Assembly: GCA_045640985.1 (NCBI GenBank)
Contig: JAZUFZ010000019.1
Location: 4,739-68,738, forward strand
Origin: Colimorpha sp045640985
GTDB lineage: Bacteria > Bacteroidota > Bacteroidia > Bacteroidales > P3
Length of the DNA stretch: 64,000 nucleotides
Direction: 5' to 3'
A model generated the notes under the pieces. The model ran no database searches. It saw only the letters and a list, made by a program, of their open reading frames with translations, and was not told where the DNA came from. This document shows, piece by piece, positions 18,089 through 26,156 of the stretch; the stretch's first letter is position 1; each line of letters opens with the position of its first letter. Made by a program: the position numbers and the translations under genes.

Positions 18089-19006
18089 TTACAACTGGGA
18101 GGAAATGAGGTCCAGCATCAGGCGGTTGGCTACCTCCTGGCCGACGCGGGAAAGATGGTCGGAATCGAAATAATAAAGCGAGTCAGGACCCGGCATCGGA
18201 GGCAGATAATAATAGGGGCCGAACGTCTGCATTTCCTGCTCAAACTGCGGATGGTTGGTATAGGATTCCCTGAGCGCATTGCTGGCGGGAACTTCCACCA
18301 GAATATAAGGTATATGACGGTTCTGGAGCAGCTGGAGACACTCCGTCAGGGCTTTGCGCTGGTGGTCCTGGATAAGGATTTCCTTTGGTGGCAACGGCTC
18401 GGAATGATATGCCGTGTCAATCAGCGGGGCCACAAAGCCGCCGGGGAAATATTCAAAGCCTTCCAGAGCGGCGGGTTCCTGATAAGTATCGAGCCTGTGG
18501 AGAAGATGATCGCTCATAAAGGCATACATCCAGGTATTCAGCACTTTGAGATTACGGAATTTCAAAGCCATACGGGAGACATTTCCCGAAACGGGGACAT
18601 TGGAAAGAAGATCCACGCCCCCTTCTACCCCATCGTTCGACATAATATCGGGATGAACCTCGAAAACCACGAGCCGGGGATTGAGCACGGGAAGATAATC
18701 CTGAAGCAGCGGAAGCGTCTGGACCGGAGTCTGGTTGGACGATCCGAGGTTGAAAGCCTTGTAGCCGTGGGCTTCAAAGAAACGCGGGTCGAAAGTGCGG
18801 TAACTGTGCGAGGACCCAAGAAACAGCACATCCACATCGTGGGTCTGTGATGCCTCCCTGACACGCGAAAAAAGATGTCCGTAATTGCCCAGGCGGTAAT
18901 TGACCGTAGGCAGAAGGCGGCTTCCGCCAGACAGCAGAAGCAGCACCAGATAACCGGCTGCGGCAACGGGAAGAAATAGGGCGATATGTCGGAGAAAACG
19001 TTTCAT
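18089..19006 (-). CDS. SGNH/AlgJ-like periplasmic acetyl-transfer partner
   Basis: A 305-residue protein with one N-terminal membrane segment (residues ~8-27) and a periplasmic domain. LFLGSSHSYR near 60 supplies a GSS-type nucleophile block and YYFDSDHLSR near 285 the Asp-x-x-His pair of SGNH hydrolases. It starts 2 bp after the MBOAT gene. By analogy with AlgI/AlgJ and PatA/PatB pairs, the MBOAT protein would move acyl groups across the membrane and this one attach them to a polysaccharide. The glycan is not identified. Confidence 0.75.
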   Translation of the reverse strand: MKRFLRHIALFLPVAAAGYLVLLLLSGGSRLLPTVNYRLGNYGHLFSRVREASQTHDVDVLFLGSSHSYRTFDPRFFEAHGYKAFNLGSSNQTPVQTLPLLQDYLPVLNPRLVVFEVHPDIMSNDGVEGGVDLLSNVPVSGNVSRMALKFRNLKVLNTWMYAFMSDHLLHRLDTYQEPAALEGFEYFPGGFVAPLIDTAYHSEPLPPKEILIQDHQRKALTECLQLLQNRHIPYILVEVPASNALRESYTNHPQFEQEMQTFGPYYYLPPMPGPDSLYYFDSDHLSRVGQEVANRLMLDLISSQL

Positions 19007-19008
19007 GT

Positions 19009-20433
19009 TCAGAACTGGAAATAGATAAACGGCATCTCAGAAGTCTGGGCGCAGGTAAGTATGAGAAACAGCACAAAAATATACAGCAGCCAGCGAAGAA
19101 AACGGCTGCGGATGGTCAGCGCAAAAGGATGAGGCTGACTGCGGTTGGCCCATTCGACCACCAGAAGCAGCAACAACGATACGGCAATCACGACCACGTC
19201 CCGGGGATGGGTAATATACGGCATCTGGAACAGCCCTTGGGTAAAAATACCTTTAAGGAAACCGAAAGCCCCGGAAAGGGTATCGGAACGGAAAATCACC
19301 CAGCCGAAAGCCGCCAGAAAAAAGGTGGAAATCATCTGGAGCAACTCCTTGAAAGAGGGAATCATACGCGTGGCGGCAACGGTATCCGTATAGCGGCGGT
19401 TGCGGCCAAGAAGAATGAGCGGAAGAAACAGCACCGCATGATACATTCCCCACCCGAGGAAAGTCCAGTTTGCGCCATGCCAGAACCCGCTTACAAGAAA
19501 GATGATGAAAGTGTTGCGGACCACCTTGATCCGGGAACAGCGGCTGCCGCCGAGCGGGATATAAAGATAGTCGCGGAACCAGGAAGTCAGCGAGATATGC
19601 CAGCGCCGCCAGAACTCCGCAATATCGCGCGAGAAATAAGGCACGTTAAAGTTCCTGCGGAGCCGGATGCCAAAGAGTTTCGAGCAACCGACAGCAATGT
19701 CGCTATAGCCCGAAAAATCGCCGTAAATCTGTATGGAAAACAACACGGCTGCCAGCAGAAGCGTGGCCCCGTTATAGGCAGAACTGTCAAGAAAGATACG
19801 ATCCACGTAAACGGCACAGGAATCGGCCACTACGACTTTCTTGAAATAACCCCAGAGCATCTGCCGCAGGCCGTCCGAGGCCAGAGCCTCATCGAAACGG
19901 CGGGGCTGGAGAAACTGGGGCAGAAGTGAGGTTGAACGCTCGATAGGACCCGCTACCAGCTGGGGAAAGAAGCTGACGTAGGCGAGAAATGCGACCACAT
20001 CACGGGTAGGTTCAATCTTGCGGCGATAGACATCAATACTATAGCTCAGCGCCTGGAAAGTGTAGAAACTGATGCCCACTGGCAGGACAAGGTTGAGCAG
20101 AAACGGATCGGAGATGGAGAAAAGGCTGGAAAACGAGCGTGAGAAGAAATCGAAATATTTGAAAACGGCCAGAATGGCGAGGTTGAGCAGAACGTTGGCC
20201 CACATAATCAATCTTGGGCGCGAAGACCTGACAATAAGAAGGCCGCTGGAATAAGAACAGACAGAGGTAAAAAATATCAAAAACAGGAAACGCACGTCCC
20301 ACCAGCCATAGAAAATATAGGAAACCGCCACGACAAAGAGATTCTGGAGACGAAAATTTATGCGGTTCAACAGCCAATAGAGCGAGAACACTATCAGCAG
20401 AAACAGAATAAATTGCAGAGAATTGAACAGCAT
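19009..20433 (-). CDS. MBOAT-family O-acyltransferase (AlgI-like)
   Basis: Polytopic membrane protein of 474 residues with about 10-12 hydrophobic segments. It carries the MBOAT core AEFWRRWHISLTSWFRDYLY and the invariant histidine block SGFWHGANWTF. Such proteins supply acetyl groups for O-acetylation of exopolysaccharide or peptidoglycan. Its promoter has a TAATTTTG box at 20456-20463, giving a very short leader. Transcribed with the SGNH partner and divergently from ridA. Confidence 0.92.
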   Translation of the reverse strand: MLFNSLQFILFLLIVFSLYWLLNRINFRLQNLFVVAVSYIFYGWWDVRFLFLIFFTSVCSYSSGLLIVRSSRPRLIMWANVLLNLAILAVFKYFDFFSRSFSSLFSISDPFLLNLVLPVGISFYTFQALSYSIDVYRRKIEPTRDVVAFLAYVSFFPQLVAGPIERSTSLLPQFLQPRRFDEALASDGLRQMLWGYFKKVVVADSCAVYVDRIFLDSSAYNGATLLLAAVLFSIQIYGDFSGYSDIAVGCSKLFGIRLRRNFNVPYFSRDIAEFWRRWHISLTSWFRDYLYIPLGGSRCSRIKVVRNTFIIFLVSGFWHGANWTFLGWGMYHAVLFLPLILLGRNRRYTDTVAATRMIPSFKELLQMISTFFLAAFGWVIFRSDTLSGAFGFLKGIFTQGLFQMPYITHPRDVVVIAVSLLLLLVVEWANRSQPHPFALTIRSRFLRWLLYIFVLFLILTCAQTSEMPFIYFQF

Positions 20434-20455
20434 ATCCTGATGGGGTTTGGAAATG

Positions 20456-20513
20456 CAAAATTACATAATTTTTAGATTTTTTCCATATAATTGAAAAAAA
20501 ATGCTTATCTTTG
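20456..20513. promoter_or_regulatory. Divergent promoters for the MBOAT pair and ridA
   Basis: Minus-strand TAATTTTG at 20456-20463 drives the acyltransferase genes; plus-strand TATCTTTG at 20506-20513 drives ridA and probably the bcd-etf genes. Confidence 0.6.
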
Positions 20514-20553
20514 CAAAATCTTTTTGAAGAAAAAACATATAAAATATATTCAC

Positions 20554-20931
20554 ATGAACAAAGTCATCAACACAGAAAAAGCTCCAAAAGCTATCGGACC
20601 TTACAGCCAGGCTATCCTTGCCGGCAACACACTTTATATCAGTGGACAGGTGCCAATCGACCCAGCCACCGGAAAAATCGTTGAAGGCGGCATTACCGAA
20701 CAGACCGAACAGGTGATGAAAAACATTGAGGCAATCCTGACAGAAGCAGGTTTCACCTTTGCCGATGTAGTAAAATCGACCTGTCTGCTCGACACCATGG
20801 ACTATTTCAAACCCATGAACGAGGTATATGCAAAATACTACCCGACCAACAGCCCAGCCCGCGCAGCATTTGCAGTAAAGGGACTTCCAATGGGCGCCAT
20901 GGTAGAAATTGAAACCATCGCAGTAAAATAA
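20554..20931 (+). CDS. ridA: RidA family enamine/imine deaminase
   Basis: Cytosolic trimeric enzyme that hydrolyses reactive 2-aminoacrylate-type imines released by PLP enzymes. Family motifs are KAIGPYSQA near the N-terminus, ISGQVPIDP, and the C-terminal signature NSPARAAF with the substrate-binding arginine, then GAMVEIETIA. The start at 20554 yields the standard 125 residues; an upstream in-frame start would overlap the promoter and add a non-conserved tail. It lies 43 bp upstream of the acyl-CoA dehydrogenase and may be co-transcribed. Confidence 0.95.
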   Translation: MNKVINTEKAPKAIGPYSQAILAGNTLYISGQVPIDPATGKIVEGGITEQTEQVMKNIEAILTEAGFTFADVVKSTCLLDTMDYFKPMNEVYAKYYPTNSPARAAFAVKGLPMGAMVEIETIAVK

Positions 20932-20974
20932 CGCAAACTCCGAACAACGAACAGAGAATAAAACAAAATAATAT

Positions 20975-22114
20975 ATGGATTTTAGCATATCAAAAACAGA
21001 AGAACTCTTCCTGCAGATGATTCGTGAATTTGCAGAGAAAGAAGTGAAGCCTCTTGCAGCCAAAGTAGATGAGGAAGAAATGTTCCCTATGGAAACTGTC
21101 AAGAAAATGGCTAAACTTGGTTTAATGGGCATTCCCGTACCCACCCAGTATGGCGGAGCCGGTGGAAGCAATATCATGTATGGTATGGCAGTAGAAGAAC
21201 TCTCAAGAGTATGCGCCACCACTGGCGTTATCCTGTCAGCCCACACTTCTTTGTGCTGCGCTCCTATCATGGAGAACGGTACCGAAGAGCAGAAAATGAA
21301 ATACCTCCCCAAACTTGCCAGCGGAGAATGGCTGGGCGCATTTGCCCTGACCGAACCCGGTGCAGGTACCGATGCAGCAGGCCAGCAGACTACCGCTGTG
21401 CTTGACGGCGACGAATGGGTGCTCAACGGAAGCAAGATTTTTATCACCAACGGTTCTTACGCCAATGTATTCATCATCATTGCAATGACCGACAAGAGCC
21501 TCGGAACAAAGGGAATCAGCGCCTTCATCGTGGAAAAAGGCACCAAGGGCTTCTCCATCGGAAAGAAAGAGAAGAAAATGGGTATCCGCGGAAGCGCTAC
21601 CACAGAACTGATATTTGAAGACTGCCGCATCCCGAAGGATAACCTCCTCGGACCTCTGGGCAAGGGCTTCGGCATAGCCATGAAGACTCTGGACGGCGGC
21701 CGTATCGGTATCGCAGCCCAGGCTCTGGGTATTGCTCAGGGAGCAATCGATGAGACCGTAAAATACACCAAAGAAAGAAAACAATTCGGACGTTCCATCA
21801 GCCAGTTCCAGAACACCCAGTTCCAGATGGCAGACCTCGAAACCAAGACTCAGGCCGCCAGACTGCTGGTTCGCAGCGCACATTACAAGAAAGACCACGG
21901 TATGCCCTACTCCGTAGATGCAGCCATGGCAAAACTCTTCTGCGCAGAAACCGCAATGGAAGTTACCACCAAAGCCGTACAGTTCTTCGGCGGCTACGGC
22001 TACACCCGTGAATATCCAGTAGAACGCATGATGCGCGATGCAAAGATCACCGAGATCTACGAAGGTACCAGCGAAGTTCAGCGAATGGTAATCTCTGGCA
22101 AACTGTTTAAATAA
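20975..22114 (+). CDS. Acyl-CoA dehydrogenase (short-chain/butyryl type)
   Basis: FAD enzyme of 379 residues catalysing reversible alpha,beta-dehydrogenation of acyl-CoA. Family signatures are ALTEPGAGTDA and the C-terminal AKITEIYEGTSEVQR, which contains the catalytic Glu used by short-chain enzymes. Immediate linkage to etfB and etfA in the order dehydrogenase-etfB-etfA is that of butyryl-CoA dehydrogenase/Etf complexes that reduce crotonyl-CoA in anaerobes. No thiolase, crotonase or hydroxybutyryl-CoA dehydrogenase lies within the window, so the substrate remains open. Confidence 0.92.
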   Translation: MDFSISKTEELFLQMIREFAEKEVKPLAAKVDEEEMFPMETVKKMAKLGLMGIPVPTQYGGAGGSNIMYGMAVEELSRVCATTGVILSAHTSLCCAPIMENGTEEQKMKYLPKLASGEWLGAFALTEPGAGTDAAGQQTTAVLDGDEWVLNGSKIFITNGSYANVFIIIAMTDKSLGTKGISAFIVEKGTKGFSIGKKEKKMGIRGSATTELIFEDCRIPKDNLLGPLGKGFGIAMKTLDGGRIGIAAQALGIAQGAIDETVKYTKERKQFGRSISQFQNTQFQMADLETKTQAARLLVRSAHYKKDHGMPYSVDAAMAKLFCAETAMEVTTKAVQFFGGYGYTREYPVERMMRDAKITEIYEGTSEVQRMVISGKLFK

Positions 22115-22131
22115 TCCAAAATTTGAATCGA

Positions 22132-22914
22132 ATGAAAATAGTAGTTTGTATAAAACAAGTACCCGATACCGCAGAGGTAAAAATCAACCCTGTAACCGGT
22201 ACGTTGATTCGTGAGGGCGTACCCAGCATTATGAACCCCGACGATAAGGGCGGTTTGGAATTTGCTCTCCAACTGAAAGAACAATATGGCGCCGAAGTAA
22301 CCGTTATCACCATGGGCCTTCCTCAGGCTGACGCAATCCTGCGCGAAGCATTTGCAATGGGCGTGGACCGTGCCATCCTTTTGACAGACCGCAGACTGGG
22401 TGGTGCTGATACCCTGGCAACCTCCAGCGCAATTGCCGGTGCATTGCGCAAACTGGATTATGACTTGATTATTACCGGCCGTCAGGCAATCGATGGCGAC
22501 ACCGCACAGGTAGGTCCTCAGATTGCAGAACATCTGAATCTGCCACATGTTTCTTATCTCGAAGACCTCCAATTCGACGGCAAAAAGACTTTCACCGTTC
22601 GCAAACAGACCGAAGAAGGCTATCAGATGCTCCAAATGGATGCACCTTGCCTGGTAACCGTTCTGGCAAGCGCTGTAAAGCCTCGTTATATGAACGTTCG
22701 CGGTATCGTGGAAGCATACGACAAGGAAGTTGAAATCTGGAATGCCGATATGATTGATGTTCCAGCAGAACATATCGGAAAAGCAGGCAGCCCCACCAGC
22801 GTGGCCAAGAGCTTCCCCAAGAGCCTCAAACCTGCCGGAGAGACTTTTGAAGTAAGCCCCGAAGAGGCTGTTGAACTCATCATCAACAAACTTAAAGAAA
22901 AACATATCATTTAA
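22132..22914 (+). CDS. etfB: Electron transfer flavoprotein subunit beta
   Basis: Beta subunit of the heterodimeric Etf that passes electrons between the acyl-CoA dehydrogenase and NADH/ferredoxin or other carriers. The N-terminal MKIVVCIKQVPDT and the nucleotide-binding segment ITGRQAIDGDTAQVGP are characteristic. Start chosen at ATG 22132, 17 bp after the dehydrogenase stop, because the preceding in-frame codons are a TTG-led extension absent from the family. Ends 11 bp before etfA. Confidence 0.95.
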   Translation: MKIVVCIKQVPDTAEVKINPVTGTLIREGVPSIMNPDDKGGLEFALQLKEQYGAEVTVITMGLPQADAILREAFAMGVDRAILLTDRRLGGADTLATSSAIAGALRKLDYDLIITGRQAIDGDTAQVGPQIAEHLNLPHVSYLEDLQFDGKKTFTVRKQTEEGYQMLQMDAPCLVTVLASAVKPRYMNVRGIVEAYDKEVEIWNADMIDVPAEHIGKAGSPTSVAKSFPKSLKPAGETFEVSPEEAVELIINKLKEKHII

Positions 22915-22925
22915 TACGAGAAACC

Positions 22926-23930
22926 ATGGATACTACACAATATAAAGACGTATATGTATTTGCAGAACAAAGAGATGGTGCTGTTCAGAATGTAGCACTC
23001 GAACTGTTGGGCAAAGCACGCGAACTGGCTGACACCCTTGGTGAAAAAGTGGTAGCCATACTTTTAGGAAAAGGTATCAAAGGTCAGGCTCAGGGTTTGA
23101 TTGCTGCCGGTGCTGACAAGGTATTGGTTGTTGAAAACGACATCCTTGAGCATTACATGACCGAACCATACGCTGAGGCAGTAACCCAAATCATCAAGGA
23201 GCAGAAACCTTCTATCCTGATGATTGGCGCCACCACCATCGGCCGCGACCTCGGTCCAAGACTTTCCGCACGTAACCGCACTGGTCTGACTGCTGATGCA
23301 ACCAAGCTGGAAATCAGCGAAGAGCGCGACTTCATGATGACCCGTCCTGCATTTGGCGGAAACCTGATGGCAACCATCCTCTGCAAGGAACACCGTCCAC
23401 AGATGTCCACCGTGCGTCCTGGCGTAATGCAAAAAATGAAAGCCGACAATACCCGCAAAGGTGAAATCGTGGATTACAAGATTGATTTCAACATGGAGAA
23501 AATCAACCGTGTAAGACTCGTGAAGGTCGTAAAAGAAGATAAGAGTGTAGCCGACATTTCCGAAGCCAAGATTCTTGTAGCAGGCGGACGTGGCGTTTCC
23601 AACCAGGAAGGCGTCAAGAAACTCGAAGCACTTGCAAAAGAACTCGGTGGAGAAGTTGCAGCAAGCCGCGCATTGACTGATGCCGGTATTATGGATCACG
23701 ACCGTCAGGTTGGCCAGACCGGCAAGACCGTTCGTCCAAGCCTCTATATGGCATGCGGAATCAGCGGTGCTATCCAGCACCTGGCAGGTATGGAAGAAAG
23801 TGACCTCATCATCGCTATCAACAAGGACAAGACCGCGCCTATCTTCAAGGTTGCTGATCTCGGAATTGTTGGAGACTTGCACAAAATCGTTCCTATGCTG
23901 ACCGAACGCCTTCGCAATATGGAAAAATAA
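22926..23930 (+). CDS. etfA: Electron transfer flavoprotein subunit alpha
   Basis: Alpha subunit of 334 residues. The C-terminal FAD-binding domain is well preserved: VGQTGKTVRP, YMACGISGAIQH, INKDKTAPIF and ADLGIVGD. The N-terminal domain has AGADKVLVVEN and GATTIGRDLGPR. Last gene of the unit, followed by a strong terminator. Whether the complex is electron-bifurcating cannot be decided from motifs seen here. Confidence 0.95.
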   Translation: MDTTQYKDVYVFAEQRDGAVQNVALELLGKARELADTLGEKVVAILLGKGIKGQAQGLIAAGADKVLVVENDILEHYMTEPYAEAVTQIIKEQKPSILMIGATTIGRDLGPRLSARNRTGLTADATKLEISEERDFMMTRPAFGGNLMATILCKEHRPQMSTVRPGVMQKMKADNTRKGEIVDYKIDFNMEKINRVRLVKVVKEDKSVADISEAKILVAGGRGVSNQEGVKKLEALAKELGGEVAASRALTDAGIMDHDRQVGQTGKTVRPSLYMACGISGAIQHLAGMEESDLIIAINKDKTAPIFKVADLGIVGDLHKIVPMLTERLRNMEK

Positions 23931-23954
23931 ACATCAGGAACATCATACCTCAGA

Positions 23955-23984
23955 AAAAGGCCTCCAACCGGAGGTCTTTTTTTG
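23955..23984 (+). terminator. Intrinsic terminator after etfA
   Basis: Hairpin AAGGCCTCC-AACC-GGAGGTCTT with one G-U pair, followed by a T7 run, 24 bp after the etfA stop codon. Confidence 0.85.
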
Positions 23985-24212
23985 TTTCTTCACAAAAATG
24001 CGTAGATAGGAGCATCTATCAGATAGGCCACATACCTCACCGGGGACTTCTCCGCGAAAGAGTTCACCAAAGGACTCAACAAGGAACTTTTTGCAATGGG
24101 TTTCCAAAGAGCTTGCTCTTTAGGTCGGAATAAAAAAGTCATGAGACGATAGTCGAATAGATCAGTCAGGCTCTCAACAGCCTCTTAGACAAAGAGTAAG
24201 CGGACAGACAAA

Positions 24213-24360
24213 CCTGACACCTGACAACTGACAATCCAAAAAATGGATATACAAACCCTCTTTATATACTATTTAACTAATTAATATATAGATAGTTATA
24301 TAGTGTTTGAAGAAATAATGATACCCTCAAAAATTGGACTGTTAGTTGTTAGTTGTTAGG
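24213..24360. repeat. Heptad inverted repeat with AT-rich core, copy A
   Basis: Left arm 24213-24237 holds CTGACA-type heptads and right arm 24336-24360 holds TGTTAGT heptads in inverse orientation (20 of 25 positions pair, the differences mostly C to T). The core is nearly all A/T and contains AAAAAATGG and GATACCCTC blocks also seen in the larger copy at 63737-63945. Confidence 0.7.
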
Positions 24361-24688
24361 TTTTACAACTCAAACATTTCTCTAAAAAGCACAACCACAA
24401 TGAAATACGGTATTACAAAACCCACTTCCCCCAAGATGTTGGAGCTCGACAAGGGGGCAGAATGCCTCAAATTGGGGTCAGAAAAGGGCACATAAAGGGA
24501 GAAACGCTCCAGTTTCAGGTTCGGCTTCCCATTTTTGTAAAAAAACAGGCGTTGAAAAATTTTCAACAATTGAGGGCAATAGGCCAATCTGCGGAGGATA
24601 GTGGCGAGGAATGGAGTAAACTGTCCTATCTGGCCGCGGAAATCCGCAGAGATGTTTCGTGACTTGACACCGCCGCTGTTTGGCCCGC

Positions 24689-24723
24689 CTTCGCGCGGTC
24701 GCTCCGCTGCGCTTGGCGCGAAG
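24689..24723. repeat. REP-like GC-rich hairpin
   Basis: Arms CTTCGCGC and GCGCGAAG enclose GGTCGCTCCGCTGCGCTTG. The same plan (arms around a GGTCGCT...CTTGG core, then CCTCTGT) recurs at 29435-29476. Confidence 0.6.
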
Positions 24724-24743
24724 CCTCTGTGAGGTTCCGCTCT

Positions 24744-24835
24744 GGTATCTCCCGGGTATCTCTCTGGTATCTCCCTGGTAACTGCCTACGGAACACGAAA
24801 GATATACGGCGTTACCCCGACGTTACTCCGACGGA
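24744..24835. repeat. 11-bp tandem array (GATACCAGGGA family), copy 1
   Basis: Plus strand reads GGTATCTCCCG, GGTATCTCTCT, GGTATCTCCCT, GGTAACTGCC, the complement of the units at 51331 and 63488. It is followed by a diverged pair GTTACCCCGAC / GTTACTCCGAC (24811-24832), also 11 bp long. Confidence 0.8.
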
Positions 24836-24850
24836 AAAACGGAGTTATCC

Positions 24851-24897
24851 GCCTATTGTATCATCAAAGGGTCTGACCCCTTGATGATACAATAGGC
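24851..24897. repeat. 47-bp hairpin with 17-bp perfect arms
   Basis: Arms GCCTATTGTATCATCAA (24851-24867) and its complement (24881-24897) flank a core in which GGGTC and GACCC also pair. There is no T-tract, so it is not a simple terminator. It resembles the palindromes associated with REP-type transposases, but no such gene is present. Confidence 0.75.
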
Positions 24898-24973
24898 ACC
24901 AAATTGGCACTGAATAGGCACTGAATGCGGACAAATGCGGACAAATGCGGACAAATGCGGACAAATCGGCATC
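24891..24973. repeat. 11-bp then 10-bp tandem repeats
   Basis: Three 11-bp units (AATAGGCACCA, AATTGGCACTG, AATAGGCACTG) merge into four identical 10-bp units AATGCGGACA and one diverged unit. Confidence 0.8.
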
Positions 24974-25211
24974 TGATGTCGGAAAGAGTTCGTAACTTTG
25001 CATCCGAAATCAAGACGGGAAAGCCGGCCCCCCGCACGATTTCGAGCGTTCATCGACATATTGTGTAAAGATTCAAGTTTTCAATCAACCCCTCGCCGGG
25101 GACCTGCGCTGAGGACTAAGAGAAACAACTCTTGAAAAGAAAAGGGGGAGCGTATGACGATCAAGACTAAGATATACGCATTTTATGAAGAACCTTTTTT
25201 ACAAAAAAAAT

Positions 25212-25242
25212 TTTGCCATATATATTATTTTTCCTATCTTTG
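25212..25242 (+). promoter_or_regulatory. Promoter of the polysaccharide export operon
   Basis: TTTG (25212-25215) and TATCTTTG (25235-25242) are separated by 19 bp, an excellent Bacteroidota promoter. The predicted leader is about 30 nt. Confidence 0.75.
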
Positions 25243-25278
25243 CAAAATATATTATATTAGTATAATAATCATTAATAG

Positions 25279-26133
25279 ATGAAAAATCAATATATTAAAA
25301 AGATTATGACGAAACGATATTCTCTTTTTTCAATATTTGCGGTGATGATTTTGTTGTTTTCATCATGTAAGACAGCTGAAAAAGTAGTTTATTTTCAGGA
25401 TAGAGACTCTATCAACAATTTTCAGATGGAAGTTCCCAAGCAGGTAAAGTTACACCCAGGGGACAAAATCATGATTGTTGTAAAATGTGAAGACGCCCAA
25501 ACCTCAGACCTGTTTAACCTTGCCTATACGTCAAGAGTGATTGGCTCAAGCAGCAAGGCCTTCAGTGGGAGCGGTCAAGGTGTTATGGGATATACTATCG
25601 ACTCCAATGGCGACATTATGTTTCCCACATTAGGGAAATTACATGTTGCTGACATGAGCCGCGAAGAGGTGCAACGACTTATTACCGATCAGCTGTCAGC
25701 GCAAGGCCAGTCCCAGAATGCAATTGTTACCGTAGAATATATGGACCTGAGTATTCAGGTATTGGGTGAAGTCCGCGTGCCTGGGAAATATTCCCTGAAT
25801 CGGGATGTCGTTACAATCATGGACGCCATAAGCATGGCTGGAGACTTGACAATAGACGGATGCCGCGATAAAATTGTCGTGATGCGCCAGAACCAGGACG
25901 GCAGCGTTACCGCCTATAATCTCAACCTAAATTCAGCAAGAGAGCTTCTCTCCTCCCCTGCCTACTATCTCCAGCAGAACGATATAGTATATGTGGAGCC
26001 GACCAAGAAAAAGGCCCGCAGTTCCACCGTTAACGGCAACAATATTCTATCTGCATCTTTCTGGCTGTCGCTGGCCAGCACAGCGGTAACAATCTTCACC
26101 TTTGTGTTAGCACTGAATAGAAATGGCAAATAA
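25279..26133 (+). CDS. Outer-membrane polysaccharide export lipoprotein (Wza-like)
   Basis: A 284-residue protein of the polysaccharide biosynthesis/export family that forms the outer-membrane end of a Wza-Wzc conduit. Lipobox LFSSC sits near residue 30. The Poly_export domain follows (KLHPGDKIMIVV, then DSNGDIMFPTLGKLHV), then an SLBB-like domain (VQVLGEVRVPGKYSLNRD-type strand run and ILDAI-like TIMDAISMAGD). A C-terminal transmembrane helix (LSLASTAVTIFTFVLAL) replaces the amphipathic helix of E. coli Wza. An internal ATG at 25306 would also keep a complete signal peptide. Confidence 0.9.
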   Translation: MKNQYIKKIMTKRYSLFSIFAVMILLFSSCKTAEKVVYFQDRDSINNFQMEVPKQVKLHPGDKIMIVVKCEDAQTSDLFNLAYTSRVIGSSSKAFSGSGQGVMGYTIDSNGDIMFPTLGKLHVADMSREEVQRLITDQLSAQGQSQNAIVTVEYMDLSIQVLGEVRVPGKYSLNRDVVTIMDAISMAGDLTIDGCRDKIVVMRQNQDGSVTAYNLNLNSARELLSSPAYYLQQNDIVYVEPTKKKARSSTVNGNNILSASFWLSLASTAVTIFTFVLALNRNGK

Positions 26134-26156
26134 CCTGACAAAAAAATTTCAACAAA

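Larger units (their letters stand above)
23985..25278. other. Repeat-rich 1.3-kb intergenic region
   Basis: No convincing gene. In order: ~200 bp with no recognised content; a heptad inverted repeat around an AT-rich core (24213-24360); about 300 bp with only short unsupported reading frames; a GC-rich REP-like hairpin (24689-24723); 11-bp tandem arrays (24744-24835 and 24891-24923); a 47-bp hairpin (24851-24897); a 10-bp tandem array (24924-24973); a possible upstream -7 box TAACTTTG (24993-25000); and a leader with small hairpins (25088-25133) before the polysaccharide operon. Confidence 0.7.

Noticed and set aside
20461..21450. Minus-strand frame of 329 residues across ridA and the acyl-CoA dehydrogenase
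   Set aside because: Both plus-strand genes are conserved and well supported; the antisense frame has no recognisable motif.
24363..24662. Two small overlapping frames (74 residues minus, 66 residues plus)
   Set aside because: No promoter, no recognisable domain, and located in a repeat-rich spacer.
24924..24973. Possible CRISPR array
   Set aside because: Repeats are 10 bp with no spacers; no cas genes nearby. Same for the 11-bp arrays.
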